DNA of 8,014 nt from Hyphomicrobiales bacterium (lineage in GTDB: Bacteria; Pseudomonadota; Alphaproteobacteria; Rhizobiales; Afifellaceae): NCBI GenBank assembly GCA_013812985.1, contig JACCSN010000471.1, forward strand, positions 1 through 8,014, in the 5' to 3' direction. Of the stretch, positions 1 through 5,709 are shown piece after piece. The translations under genes were made by a program, and so were the position numbers. A model generated the notes under the pieces. The model saw nothing but the letters and a program-made list of their open reading frames with translations. It was not told the origin of the DNA and made no database searches. Position 1 is the first letter of the stretch; each line of letters begins with the position of its first letter.

Positions 1-122
1 GGCGTGAGCAGCCGTTCGAGCTTGGCCACACCGCCAGATATGAAGACAAGCCCAAGCCCGACGCGGAGCGCGAGCGCCACTTGGGATTGGACGTTAGCGG
101 ATCGTCCGTCGGAACTGAGCAT
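1..122 (-). CDS. DoxX-family membrane protein, N-terminal fragment cut by window edge
   Basis: The minus strand reads 40 complete codons from an ATG at 122 and runs off the window at base 1. The peptide starts with a short polar stretch (MLSSDGRSANVQSQ) followed by ALALRVGLGLVFISGGVAKL, which resembles the first transmembrane helix and the GG-x-x-KL turn of DoxX/DoxD-like proteins. A strong ribosome binding site (AGAAGGAA) lies about 8 bases upstream of the ATG, so the start is well supported. DoxX proteins are small four-helix inner-membrane proteins, often found in redox or stress operons; their biochemical role varies. The gene lies 36 bases after the stop of the preceding methyltransferase/anti-sigma chimera, in the same direction, so it is probably the last visible member of the leftward operon. 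Family assignment rests on one helix only. Confidence 0.72.
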   Translation of the reverse strand, partial: MLSSDGRSANVQSQVALALRVGLGLVFISGGVAKLERLLT

Positions 123-158
123 GGCTGCTTCCTTCTGCTGGTTATCAGGTTTTGATGA

Positions 159-410
159 TCACGTCTGGTTTTCAACGAGGCGGGCGAACGCACGATCGGC
201 CGACACCAGTACGAAGGCGAGGTCGTGTTCACTCCAGACAGCGACGCCGTGTCCTCTGACGTATTGAACCGATGCGCGCGCACCGCTCGGCAGCGTGCGA
301 TCCGCTTCCGGTAGAGATAGGCCGCGCGCCTCCATGATGTAGATGACAGCTCGTTCTTCGCCGCGGGCGTACGTCAGCCCGATCAGCCGTCGCGTGAGCA
401 GCGAGCACAA
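159..410 (-). pseudogene. Remnant of an anti-sigma factor C-terminal (periplasmic) domain, fused in frame to the methyltransferase
   Basis: The last ~83 residues of the chimera (from LCSLLTRRLIG onward) do not fit a methyltransferase. They resemble the extracytoplasmic end of ChrR/RsiW-like anti-sigma proteins: a strand pair (LTYARGEERAVIYIME), then a YVRGHGVAVWSEHDLAFVLVS block, matching the 'G-hydrophobic-W-x-x-x-D-L-x-Y/F-hydrophobic' pattern that closes such proteins, and a final helix (ADRAFARLVENQT). The N-terminal sigma-binding half and membrane helix are absent. I infer a deletion that joined the 5' part of a methyltransferase gene to the 3' part of an anti-sigma gene, keeping the frame open. 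The following DoxX gene would then be the original neighbour of the lost anti-sigma gene. The resemblance was judged by eye. Confidence 0.45.
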
Positions 411-806
411 CCTTACGACACGCGCAAGCTCGCGCAGTGCGGGCTGTTGGAGATTTTCAGGGAGGACACAGAACAGAAAGGTGGCCACAGCCGCATCGAG
501 CGACCGGTCGGCAAAGGCGAGCTTCGTTACGTCCATTTGGCGCAACTCAACAATCGCCCCGAGTGAAATCCGGCGTCGCTCAGCCCGGGCAAGCATCGCC
601 GGGCTGATATCGATCCCGATCACCTCCGCGTGCTGCGGGTAAAAGGAAATGTTTCGCCCAGTGCCGACGCCGGCGTCCAGGATCCGACCTGAAAGTCCGT
701 CAAAAAGGCGCGGACGAATGTGACGATACCGGCCATGCTCGAACGGCAAATCGAGCAAATCGTAGAATGGGGCGATCCGCTGGTAACGGCCAAGAGCTGA
801 CGGCAT
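159..806 (-). CDS. Class I SAM-dependent methyltransferase with a foreign C-terminus (chimeric, probably non-functional)
   Basis: From the ATG at 806 (215 codons) the protein opens like a UbiE/PmtA-type methyltransferase: YQRIAPFYDLLDLPFEHGRY, then glycine-rich motif I (ILDAGVGTGRN, residues 42-52), the acidic end of strand 2 (EVIGIDIS, about 61-68), motif II/III (DRSLDAAVATFLFCVLP) and the helix ELARVVR ending near residue 132. Normal relatives continue with a PGG turn and two or three further beta strands. Here the sequence changes abruptly at about base 410 to an unrelated segment. The methyltransferase core is therefore missing its C-terminal third, and activity is doubtful. The start at 806 is chosen because family similarity begins there and a GGGA lies 8 bases upstream. 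The frame stays open to an ATG at 1019, which would add 71 residues with a hydrophobic helix. The substrate is unknown; a phospholipid or small-molecule role is only suggested by the nearby phosphatidyltransferase. Confidence 0.65.
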   Translation of the reverse strand: MPSALGRYQRIAPFYDLLDLPFEHGRYRHIRPRLFDGLSGRILDAGVGTGRNISFYPQHAEVIGIDISPAMLARAERRRISLGAIVELRQMDVTKLAFADRSLDAAVATFLFCVLPENLQQPALRELARVVRLCSLLTRRLIGLTYARGEERAVIYIMEARGLSLPEADRTLPSGARASVQYVRGHGVAVWSEHDLAFVLVSADRAFARLVENQT

Positions 807-1019
807 GTGATCATTCCCGCATTGCACCCGATCGCTCGGGTCTCGTGAGGTATTTTCCTCAGGTGCGCTCGCAGCAGACAATACCCGCAACGCTGGTATG
901 GCCCAGAGTGACAAAAGCAGCAGCCCATGCCAGGCAACCAAGACTAGGATGAGCGGCCTCCTTGAGGCGATGACGGCCGCTTGGAACCGGTGCGTCACGG
1001 CGAAGCATTTCGTAAACAT
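807..1019 (-). other. In-frame upstream extension of the methyltransferase frame with a predicted membrane helix
   Basis: The methyltransferase frame stays open upstream to an ATG at 1019, only 18 bases after the stop of the preceding lipo-like gene. The 71 extra residues begin MFTKCFAVTHRF, carry RR at 20-21, and then a hydrophobic run (PLILVLVAWHGLLLLSLWAI, about residues 22-41) followed by a polar linker. This looks like a positively charged, N-in signal anchor. Either the methyltransferase is membrane anchored, or this is the start of a different small membrane protein whose frame fused with the methyltransferase. A GGGA about 9 bases before the ATG could serve as a ribosome binding site. 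Relatives of the enzyme as I know them begin near base 806, so I keep the extension separate. Confidence 0.35.
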
Positions 1020-1037
1020 GGCCGCCGGTCCCGGTTC

Positions 1038-1823
1038 TTAAGCCAGTTCTCGCGCATTCGGCGTCACGAACGCCGTTGGCGAATGGGTTCTCCACCGGAT
1101 AAGGTGGTAGTCAAAGGCTCGCTCCAGAGCCGGCTTCACGATCAGGAAATAAGGCGAGATATCGAAGTCGCGCGGCACAAAGAGAGAGGAGTGGCGTATC
1201 TCCAGCATCTCCTCCCGGGCAAACCCGCTCTCTACAAACGTGATCTGAGGTAAAATCGGGTAGCGAACCGATTGGAATGCCTGGGCAATCATCCCGGAGC
1301 AGATGAGTCGTGTGGGATCCCCGGAGCCAAGCGCAATCATCCGCCGGCGCCACCTTTGCGGAACCGGCAGCGGGACGAGGTAACGGACCAAGTCTAGGAT
1401 GTTCTTAAGGTCGTATTTGAGTCCGATGCACTCGATTGCATGCCCACATACACGCTTGCACTCTTCTGGTGAAAGCCCGACTGGCCGACAAATGCGCGTA
1501 TGAAACTTGTAATATTTCGATAGCGGCGCAGCGATCACGCCATCCGCGACGGTTGCTTCTATGAGGGAATACGACTGCCCGCCCTCCGGATCAGAGGGAA
1601 CGGCTGACCCCACGAATAGTGCCGCATGGGACCAAGTGGATTGCGTCAGATACTTGATCGGGCCTGATATCCGAGTATTGCCCTCGATCAGCAGGACATC
1701 GCCGGGCCGCAGTGTCGACCGCAGCACATCCGGCTCGCTTGGAGTGAACGGCTCATAACCAGGTTCGGGCTGATCCAGGTAGTGGGCGAGCGCCTGTCCA
1801 AACGATTCGAGTATGCGGTTCAT
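1038..1823 (-). CDS. 'Lipo-like' YiiX/YebB-type permuted NlpC/P60 (papain-fold) cysteine hydrolase
   Basis: The 261-residue protein matches the rhizobial 'lipo-like' proteins of the permuted papain fold (DUF830 / C92-like). Residues 39-48 (RPGDVLLIEG) begin the core. The catalytic His is H66 in QSTWSHAALFVG, an acidic partner is E89 in SLIEATVADGV, and the nucleophile Cys is C175 in TRLICSGMIAQAF, in the permuted order His before Cys. The conserved blocks KYDLKNILDLVRYLVP, RRRMIALGSGDPTR and PRDFDISPYFLIVKP are all present. Such enzymes are thought to cleave amide or ester bonds in lipids or peptides of the cell envelope; the substrate here is unknown. I chose the ATG at 1823 because GGAT lies about 8-9 bases upstream and relatives start at this point. 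An in-frame ATG at 1862 overlaps the stop of the DUF2189 gene by one base (TGATG) and would add 13 residues. No signal peptide is obvious. The gene appears intact. Confidence 0.85.
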   Translation of the reverse strand: MNRILESFGQALAHYLDQPEPGYEPFTPSEPDVLRSTLRPGDVLLIEGNTRISGPIKYLTQSTWSHAALFVGSAVPSDPEGGQSYSLIEATVADGVIAAPLSKYYKFHTRICRPVGLSPEECKRVCGHAIECIGLKYDLKNILDLVRYLVPLPVPQRWRRRMIALGSGDPTRLICSGMIAQAFQSVRYPILPQITFVESGFAREEMLEIRHSSLFVPRDFDISPYFLIVKPALERAFDYHLIRWRTHSPTAFVTPNARELA

Positions 1824-1861
1824 GAGCTTATCCGTGCGGACGAACGTCCCAATATGCTGCA

Positions 1862-2656
1862 TCAGTGTACAACGACGCGCCGGTATAGGTGCCAAGTCGC
1901 GTGTCCAAGCACAGGCAGAACCACCGCCAGCCCAACCAAGAAGAGCATAAAACCGATCGCGAGTGCACCGGCGACGATCAGGCCCCACACGGCCATCGTG
2001 GCCGGATTCACGAGCACCACTCTCAAGGAGGTCTGAACGGCCGTGAGAGCATCGACGTTTTGGTCGAGAAGGAGGGGAAACGACACAACGCTCATAGAGA
2101 GCACCAGGACAGCGAACATCAGTCCGATGCCATTGCCCAGAAGGATCAGCATCCATCCGGATCGGGTTGTGAAGACATCCCGCGCGAACGCTACAATGGA
2201 CGGCGGTGCCTGCCGGCCAATTGTCAGTTCGTAGATGACCCATGCCGCGGTCAGCCACGCCAGAAAAATGGCCGCGAGGAGCGTGCCAAGAACAACGATG
2301 GATCCGATTGAGCAGTGGCGGACTACATTAAACGCATCGGACCAGGTTGGGTTAAAGCCCTGTTCCCGTAGCCTGCTAAGCTCATAAAATTGGATTGCTG
2401 CTATTGGCCCGATCAGGGCGAACCCAGTGACAAGCGGATAAAGGAGAGGCACAACAGAGTGTCCGACCGTAATTCTGGCCAGGACGATGCCGATGAGGGG
2501 GTAAATGAGAGCAAGAAAAAAGACATCACTTCTCTGTGCGTTGAAATCGGCGATCCCCTTTCGCAGAACTTCCTTCAGATCCGATAAGTAAATCGGTCGG
2601 ATGCTTAGACGGTCACTGCGCGTATCAGCATTTGGGCTTGTCTGTGCGTGTGTCAT
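1862..2656 (-). CDS. DUF2189 family integral membrane protein
   Basis: The 264-residue protein has a polar N-terminus (IRPIYLSDLKEVLRKGIADF), then hydrophobic segments at about residues 45-61, 68-88, 116-142, 167-193 and 219-249, that is five or six membrane helices. The FPLLLDQNVDALTAVQTSL block and the terminal GHATWHLYRRVV are hallmarks of DUF2189 proteins. Function is unknown in this family; members occur in alpha- and betaproteobacteria, often near respiratory or stress genes. The start at 2656 is supported by AAGGG 7 bases upstream; an upstream ATG at 2683 lacks such a site. It is the first gene of a leftward row: its TGA overlaps an ATG of the next frame by one base, a sign of translational coupling. 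A GTAACT-N16-CGAA promoter-like site lies about 110 bases upstream in the right direction. Confidence 0.85.
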   Translation of the reverse strand: MTHAQTSPNADTRSDRLSIRPIYLSDLKEVLRKGIADFNAQRSDVFFLALIYPLIGIVLARITVGHSVVPLLYPLVTGFALIGPIAAIQFYELSRLREQGFNPTWSDAFNVVRHCSIGSIVVLGTLLAAIFLAWLTAAWVIYELTIGRQAPPSIVAFARDVFTTRSGWMLILLGNGIGLMFAVLVLSMSVVSFPLLLDQNVDALTAVQTSLRVVLVNPATMAVWGLIVAGALAIGFMLFLVGLAVVLPVLGHATWHLYRRVVVH

Positions 2657-2763
2657 TTTGGCGCCCTTCTCGATTCGGCTCACGTCGAGCGAGCACCTGC
2701 GCGATGGTGATGCTCAATCAAGCAGGAGCAAAACGGTGCCTCGTGCGACCTGCTGCCTGTTAA

Positions 2764-2789
2764 TTCGCCACAACGCGAGAAAGAGTTAC
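2764..2789 (-). promoter_or_regulatory. Candidate SigF/EcfF-type ECF promoter facing the DUF2189 operon
   Basis: On the minus strand the -35-like box GTAACT (2789-2784) is followed after exactly 16 bases by CGAATTA (CGAA at 2767-2764). The expected transcript start, near 2757, gives a leader of about 100 bases before the DUF2189 ATG at 2656. The boxes and spacing match two other sites in this window, and match, from memory, the Caulobacter SigF pattern GTAACC-N16-CGAA. Confidence 0.6.
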
Positions 2790-2964
2790 TCTGGAGGCAA
2801 AAGAATCGACCCTGCACAAGGATAAATGAGGCGCACACCCGCCCACGACGGTGAAGACTCAAAGAGAGTGGCGGCGCGACGCGGGCTATGACAGGCGCCA
2901 CGCACCTTTCGCCCGCGTTCCGGCCGGCATTGGCAGGGCAGTCAGCCTGTTCTCGTCACCCCCT

Positions 2965-2990
2965 GTAACCTTTCGGGCGATCACCACGAA
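2965..2990 (+). promoter_or_regulatory. Candidate SigF/EcfF-type ECF promoter facing the phosphatidyltransferase
   Basis: The plus strand reads GTAACC (2965-2970), 16 bases, then CGAA (2987-2990) followed by TTA. This is an exact match to the SigF-type pattern as I recall it. It points rightward toward the small frame at 3061 and the CDP-alcohol phosphatidyltransferase at 3275, and stands back to back with the leftward site at 2764-2789, about 175 bases apart. The leader to 3275 would be about 275 bases. Confidence 0.6.
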
Positions 2991-3060
2991 TTATCCGCAG
3001 GTAAGCGATTCGGATGCTCCGTGCCGGCCCAAAGGCAGATCCGCGAACCGTGGAGGGAGC

Positions 3061-3258
3061 TTGAAATCCATTTCTCGCGCCATAGCAGTCGCCATCCGCG
3101 CCGGTGGCTCCTGCGCGGTCCGTGCCGCGCGCCGGAGCCGACTTTCACGGCCGAGAACGGTTAGATGCCCGGAAACCCTCAATTCCGTTTCGGAGATACG
3201 GGCCGCGCGGGCGTTCGATGCAGGGCGTTCTCGCCACACACAATCCAGGATCCGATAA
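3061..3258 (+). CDS. Possible small ORF (65 aa), perhaps a degraded exported peptide
   Basis: A TTG at 3061 is preceded by a strong purine-rich site (GGAGGGA, 3052-3058) and lies about 70 bases downstream of the rightward promoter-like motif. The peptide begins MKSISRAIAVAI, like the start of a signal peptide, but then turns arginine-rich (RAGGSCAVRAARRSR) and shows no further hydrophobic core or recognised domain. The stop at 3258 is 16 bases before the ATG of the phosphatidyltransferase. It could be a frameshifted remnant of a small secreted protein, a leader peptide, or chance. SigF-type regulons I know of include small exported DUF2282 proteins, which is why it is listed; nothing in the sequence proves the link. 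Confidence 0.25.
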   Translation: MKSISRAIAVAIRAGGSCAVRAARRSRLSRPRTVRCPETLNSVSEIRAARAFDAGRSRHTQSRIR

Positions 3259-3274
3259 ACTCGAAGGCGCTGGC

Positions 3275-3970
3275 ATGATCGACAATGTACTCCGAAATCG
3301 CTTCAGAGTGCCTATCGACAACGCGGGCATTTGGTTGGCTCGGCGGAGCGTGACTGCTACCGGGCTCACCGGCATCGGTTTCGCCGCCGGCCTAGGCGGT
3401 TGCGTTGCACTCACGCAGCAGTTTTATGGAATTGCCCTTGTCTGTCTCGTCCTGAACCGTCTCGCTGATCTCTTCGACGGAGCCGTCGCGCGTGCCACTG
3501 TCGTAACGGATTTCGGTGGCTTTTTGGATATTGTAACAGACTTACTGATCTATTCAGGGTACGTCCTGGCCTTTGCGGTCGGGCGGCCGGAAAATGCGAT
3601 TGCCGCAGCTGTCCTCATTTATACGTTTCTCGGCACTGGGACGACCTTTTTAGCCGCCGCGATCATCGCAGCGAAGCGGAACATCACGCGGGAGCCAAGC
3701 ACTCGGAAAAGTTTCTTCTACAACGCCGCTTTGGCGGAGGGGACGGAGTCAACGATTTATCTCGCATTGATCTGCATAGTGCCCGACTACTTCGCAGTGA
3801 TGTCTTACATTTTTGCCGGTATCGGCTTTGCATCGCTTATCGGGCATTTCACATGGGCAAGCCAGATGGCGATGTCGGCGTGGCGCGTGCCGTCCTCGCG
3901 CTCGCGCGCCTTTCCGAAGACCAGCGTCCAGCGCGCGTCGCGGTCCTTCTGGCGGAGCTTCGCGGGATGA
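3275..3970 (+). CDS. CDP-alcohol phosphatidyltransferase family membrane protein, 3' end replaced by IS sequence
   Basis: These enzymes transfer a phosphatidyl group from a CDP-linked lipid to an alcohol, inside the cytoplasmic membrane. The signature is clear: DLFDGAVAR, then GGFLDIVTD (about residues 67-90), giving the D-x-x-D-G-x-x-A-R...G-x-x-x-D-x-x-x-D metal and CDP site with all four aspartates. Hydrophobic helices flank it, and the later KSFFYNAALAEGTES and YLALICIVPDYF blocks match the ~200-residue rhizobial subfamily. The alcohol acceptor cannot be told. The start at 3275 has AAGG 7 bases upstream; longer in-frame starts give non-homologous residues. About 197 native residues reach base ~3865. 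The last ~34 codons to the stop at 3970 are antisense of the IS5-type transposase, so the native stop is lost. Since the catalytic part is complete, the protein may still work, with a foreign basic tail. Confidence 0.85.
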   Translation: MIDNVLRNRFRVPIDNAGIWLARRSVTATGLTGIGFAAGLGGCVALTQQFYGIALVCLVLNRLADLFDGAVARATVVTDFGGFLDIVTDLLIYSGYVLAFAVGRPENAIAAAVLIYTFLGTGTTFLAAAIIAAKRNITREPSTRKSFFYNAALAEGTESTIYLALICIVPDYFAVMSYIFAGIGFASLIGHFTWASQMAMSAWRVPSSRSRAFPKTSVQRASRSFWRSFAG

Positions 3971-4494
3971 TCCTTCCAGTCCTGCGGGATGCGACCCGCC
4001 TTGATGTCCGCCTTCTCCGTGTCTTTGTTCCTCTGCTTCGGTGCCGAGACGAGGCTCGCGTCGACGATCTGGCCCGACATCGGGATGTACCCGGCGTCTC
4101 GGATCGCGCGGTCGAAGCGGGCGAACAGCGCCTCGATCGCGCCGGCCTTTGTCAGCCGCTCGCGGAATGCCCAGATCGTCTTGGCGTCCGGCACCTTGTC
4201 GGTCAGGCCCAGTCCCAGAAAGCGCATGAAGGAGAGCCGGTCGTTGATCAGGAACTCGGCGCGGTCGTCGGAGAGGTTGTTCTGTGCCTGGATCACCAGG
4301 ATCTTGAACATCATGACCGAGTCGAAGGGCGGGCGACCACCCTTCGCCCCGTCGCCGTAGTTCAGGGCCGCCTCCAGATCGGGCCGGAACATCTCGAACT
4401 CCACCACCGCCGAAAACGCCTCGAGCTGGTCGCCGATGTCGCTCAGTCGCCGAAGCCGCTCGTCCACGTCGAACAATCCGGGATCTCTCGCCAT
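3865..4494 (-). pseudogene. IS5-type transposase, N-terminal ~210 residues (3' half deleted)
   Basis: The minus-strand frame from the ATG at 4494 gives MARDPGLFDVDERL..., a typical IS5-family N-terminus with the KGGRPPFDSVMMFKILVIQ and LGLTDKVPDAKTIWAFRERL blocks and the first DDE aspartate at D145 (QIVDASLVSAPKQRN). A good ribosome binding site (GGGGAGG) lies upstream. The sequence stops matching after HADIAI at base ~3865, where it runs into the end of the phosphatidyltransferase gene; relatives have about 100 more residues including the second D and the E. The frame stays open for 19 junk residues to 3805. The transposase is therefore catalytically dead. Confidence 0.85.
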
Positions 4495-4546
4495 GCTTGC
4501 CTCCCCGTGAAGCGCAGGCTGAGTGAATCATGAAGCCACTGAGCTG
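3865..4546 (-). mobile_element. IS5-family insertion sequence, 5' fragment
   Basis: The element carries the promoter-side end of an IS5-type IS plus two thirds of its transposase. Bases 4517-4546 upstream of the transposase start (TTCATGATTCACTC on the minus strand) resemble the end region of this IS group, so the terminus is probably near 4540-4546. The other terminal repeat has been deleted together with the transposase 3' part and the stop codon of the target gene, so no target-site duplication can be assigned. The right border is an estimate. Confidence 0.65.
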
Positions 4547-4561
4547 GCGAGGTTAATCGAG

Positions 4562-4835
4562 GTGCCCAGCTGCGGGCGATGCAGGTCACGCCGCACGTGG
4601 CGCGGAACACAAACGGCCGACGATCGGCAATCGACGGCCGCACCACAAGGCCGGCTACGGAGCGAGCCAACGCATCCGCAAGCGCATCGAAGAGGTCTTC
4701 GGCTGGATCAAGACGGTGGCCGGCCAGGCGAAGACGAAATTCCGTGGCGTCGCCCGCGTCGGCTTCTCCTTCACTTTTGCCGCCGCTGCCTACAATCTGG
4801 TGCGCCTGCCGAAGCTCCTGGAGGCGCCGACATGA
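4562..4835 (+). pseudogene. IS1182/IS5-like transposase, C-terminal fragment with a frameshift
   Basis: The plus strand encodes the end of a DDE transposase in two frames. First comes LRAMQVTPHVARNTNGRRS followed by AIDGRTTR (to base 4650). Then, after a net one-base loss at about 4651-4652, comes GYGASQRIRKRIEEVFGW followed by IKTVAGQAKTKFRGVARVG (to 4709 and beyond) and FAAAAYNLVRLPKLLEAPT, ending with TGA at 4833-4835. The R-x-x-E-x-x-F-G-W and AAYNLVRLPKL motifs are typical of the C-terminus of these transposases. The N-terminal half is absent. It faces the opposite way to the IS5 fragment, which ends just to its left, and the two do not look like parts of one protein. This is a second, older insertion scar. 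Confidence 0.75.
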
Positions 4836-5147
4836 GCAACCGGTCCGAATGTCGGCTCATCGGCCGTTTCCGAGACGTAAGGCTATTTGCGAGGTCCCAC
4901 CCATCCGTCGTGTTTTGATCTGCGTCGGGAGCATTTTTGCATAGGACTGGCGCTCGTCCCTTCATCACGAATCTTTGAGATGCGCGATCCGGTCACAGCG
5001 GGACAGTCGGCCTCACCGAACATTGATTTCGCCGTGGGAACTCCTAACGCGTACACCCGGCGCATGGGTACCATAATCAATCTCAGCAATGGGGCGGCGG
5101 CTGGCGGCAGCAAAGAAGCCGGTACATGCCATCAGCGGATCGATCCG

Positions 5148-5708
5148 ATGCAAGTGCAGGACCGACATCTCGCCAATCTCATGCAATCGGCGCAGGACGG
5201 TGATAGCGCCGCCTATGCACAGCTGCTGGGCGAACTCACCCCCTTGCTCAGACGGACGGTACGGCGTCGACACGGATTTCTCCCGCCGCAGGAGGTAGAA
5301 GATATCATCCAGGAGATCTTGTTGTCACTTCATACAGCGCGCGCCACCTACGATCCAGGGCACCTCTTCTTTCCTTGGCTGATGGCAATCGCCCGAAACC
5401 GCACGGTGGACGCTTTGAGACGTCGTATTCGACGCTCGACGCATGAGATCGCAGTCGAGCAGTACGATGTAACCTTTCCCAGCGCGGATACGAATAGCCC
5501 TGTGGATGTCTACCGCGACCCGGAGGCGCTCAGACAAGCCATCGGTCGTTTGCCACAAGGACAACGCAAGGCAGTTGAGATGCTGAAGCTCCGTGAAATG
5601 TCGCTGAAGGAGGCCGCCGCGGCCACTGGGATGAGCATCAGCGCACTCAAGGTGGCCGTGCATCGGGCAATGAAAAGCCTTCACGCTGCATTGAGCCACG
5701 AGATTTAA
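5148..5708 (+). CDS. ECF-type RNA polymerase sigma factor (SigF/EcfF-like, paired with NrsF)
   Basis: The 186-residue protein has the two-domain ECF layout. Sigma region 2 spans about residues 20-96, with VEDIIQEILLSLH as the core-binding segment and FPWLMAIARNRTVDALRR as the -10 recognition helix. Region 4 spans about 128-182, with LPQGQRKAVEMLKLREMSL and a helix-turn-helix (EAAAATGMSISALKVAVHRA) for the -35. It directs transcription of a small stress regulon and is held by the anti-sigma protein encoded 1 base downstream. The ATG at 5148 is chosen because similarity and usual family length begin there, with GCGGA 8 bases upstream. In-frame ATGs at 5064 and further up are possible but code for low-complexity residues. 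The upstream region to the IS scar shows no copy of the GTAAC-N16-CGAA motif, so typical autoregulation is not visible. Assignment to the SigF group relies on the NrsF partner and local motifs. Confidence 0.88.
   Translation: MQVQDRHLANLMQSAQDGDSAAYAQLLGELTPLLRRTVRRRHGFLPPQEVEDIIQEILLSLHTARATYDPGHLFFPWLMAIARNRTVDALRRRIRRSTHEIAVEQYDVTFPSADTNSPVDVYRDPEALRQAIGRLPQGQRKAVEMLKLREMSLKEAAAATGMSISALKVAVHRAMKSLHAALSHEI
5469..5494 (+). promoter_or_regulatory. SigF-type promoter motif inside the sigma factor gene, facing nrsF
   Basis: Within codons 108-116 of the sigma gene the plus strand reads GTAACC (5469-5474), 16 bases, then CGAAT (CGAA at 5491-5494). It matches the intergenic site at 2965-2990 in both boxes, in spacing and in the TTTC that opens the spacer. 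It lies about 215 bases before the anti-sigma start and could give the sigma factor a way to raise its own inhibitor separately. It may also be a coincidence of coding sequence. Confidence 0.35.
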
Positions 5709-5709
5709 G

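Noticed and set aside
1863..2258. Upstream extension of the lipo-like hydrolase to an ATG at 2258
   Set aside because: The added residues overlap the DUF2189 gene in another frame and are Arg/Cys-rich with no family similarity.
2684..3260. Open frames 2680-2901 (minus) and the 5' part of 2851-3258 (plus)
   Set aside because: They overlap the promoter-like motifs, lack ribosome binding sites and have shadow-like composition.
783..3560. Other GTAAC strings (for example near 783, 1380, 3514 and 3533)
   Set aside because: None has CGAA 16 bases downstream, so they were not called promoters.
3749..4531. Second minus-strand frame (260 aa) over the transposase
   Set aside because: It is out of frame with the recognisable IS5 protein and is Arg/Gly-rich low-complexity text.
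3853..4533. Long plus-strand open frame (226 aa) opposite the IS5-type transposase
   Set aside because: It is the antisense shadow of the transposase, is rich in Arg/Leu/Asp repeats typical of GC-rich shadows, and has no recognisable domain.
3865..4835. A single IS whose 5' half was inverted in place
   Set aside because: The geometry would fit, but the N-terminal half (IS5-type) and the C-terminal half (GRRSAIDGRTTR...AAYNLVRLPKL type) appear to belong to different transposase groups, so two separate fragments are more likely.
4887..5147. Longer starts for the sigma factor at 4887 or 5064
   Set aside because: The added residues do not resemble sigma factors, and 5148 gives the usual ECF length; 5064 remains a minor alternative.
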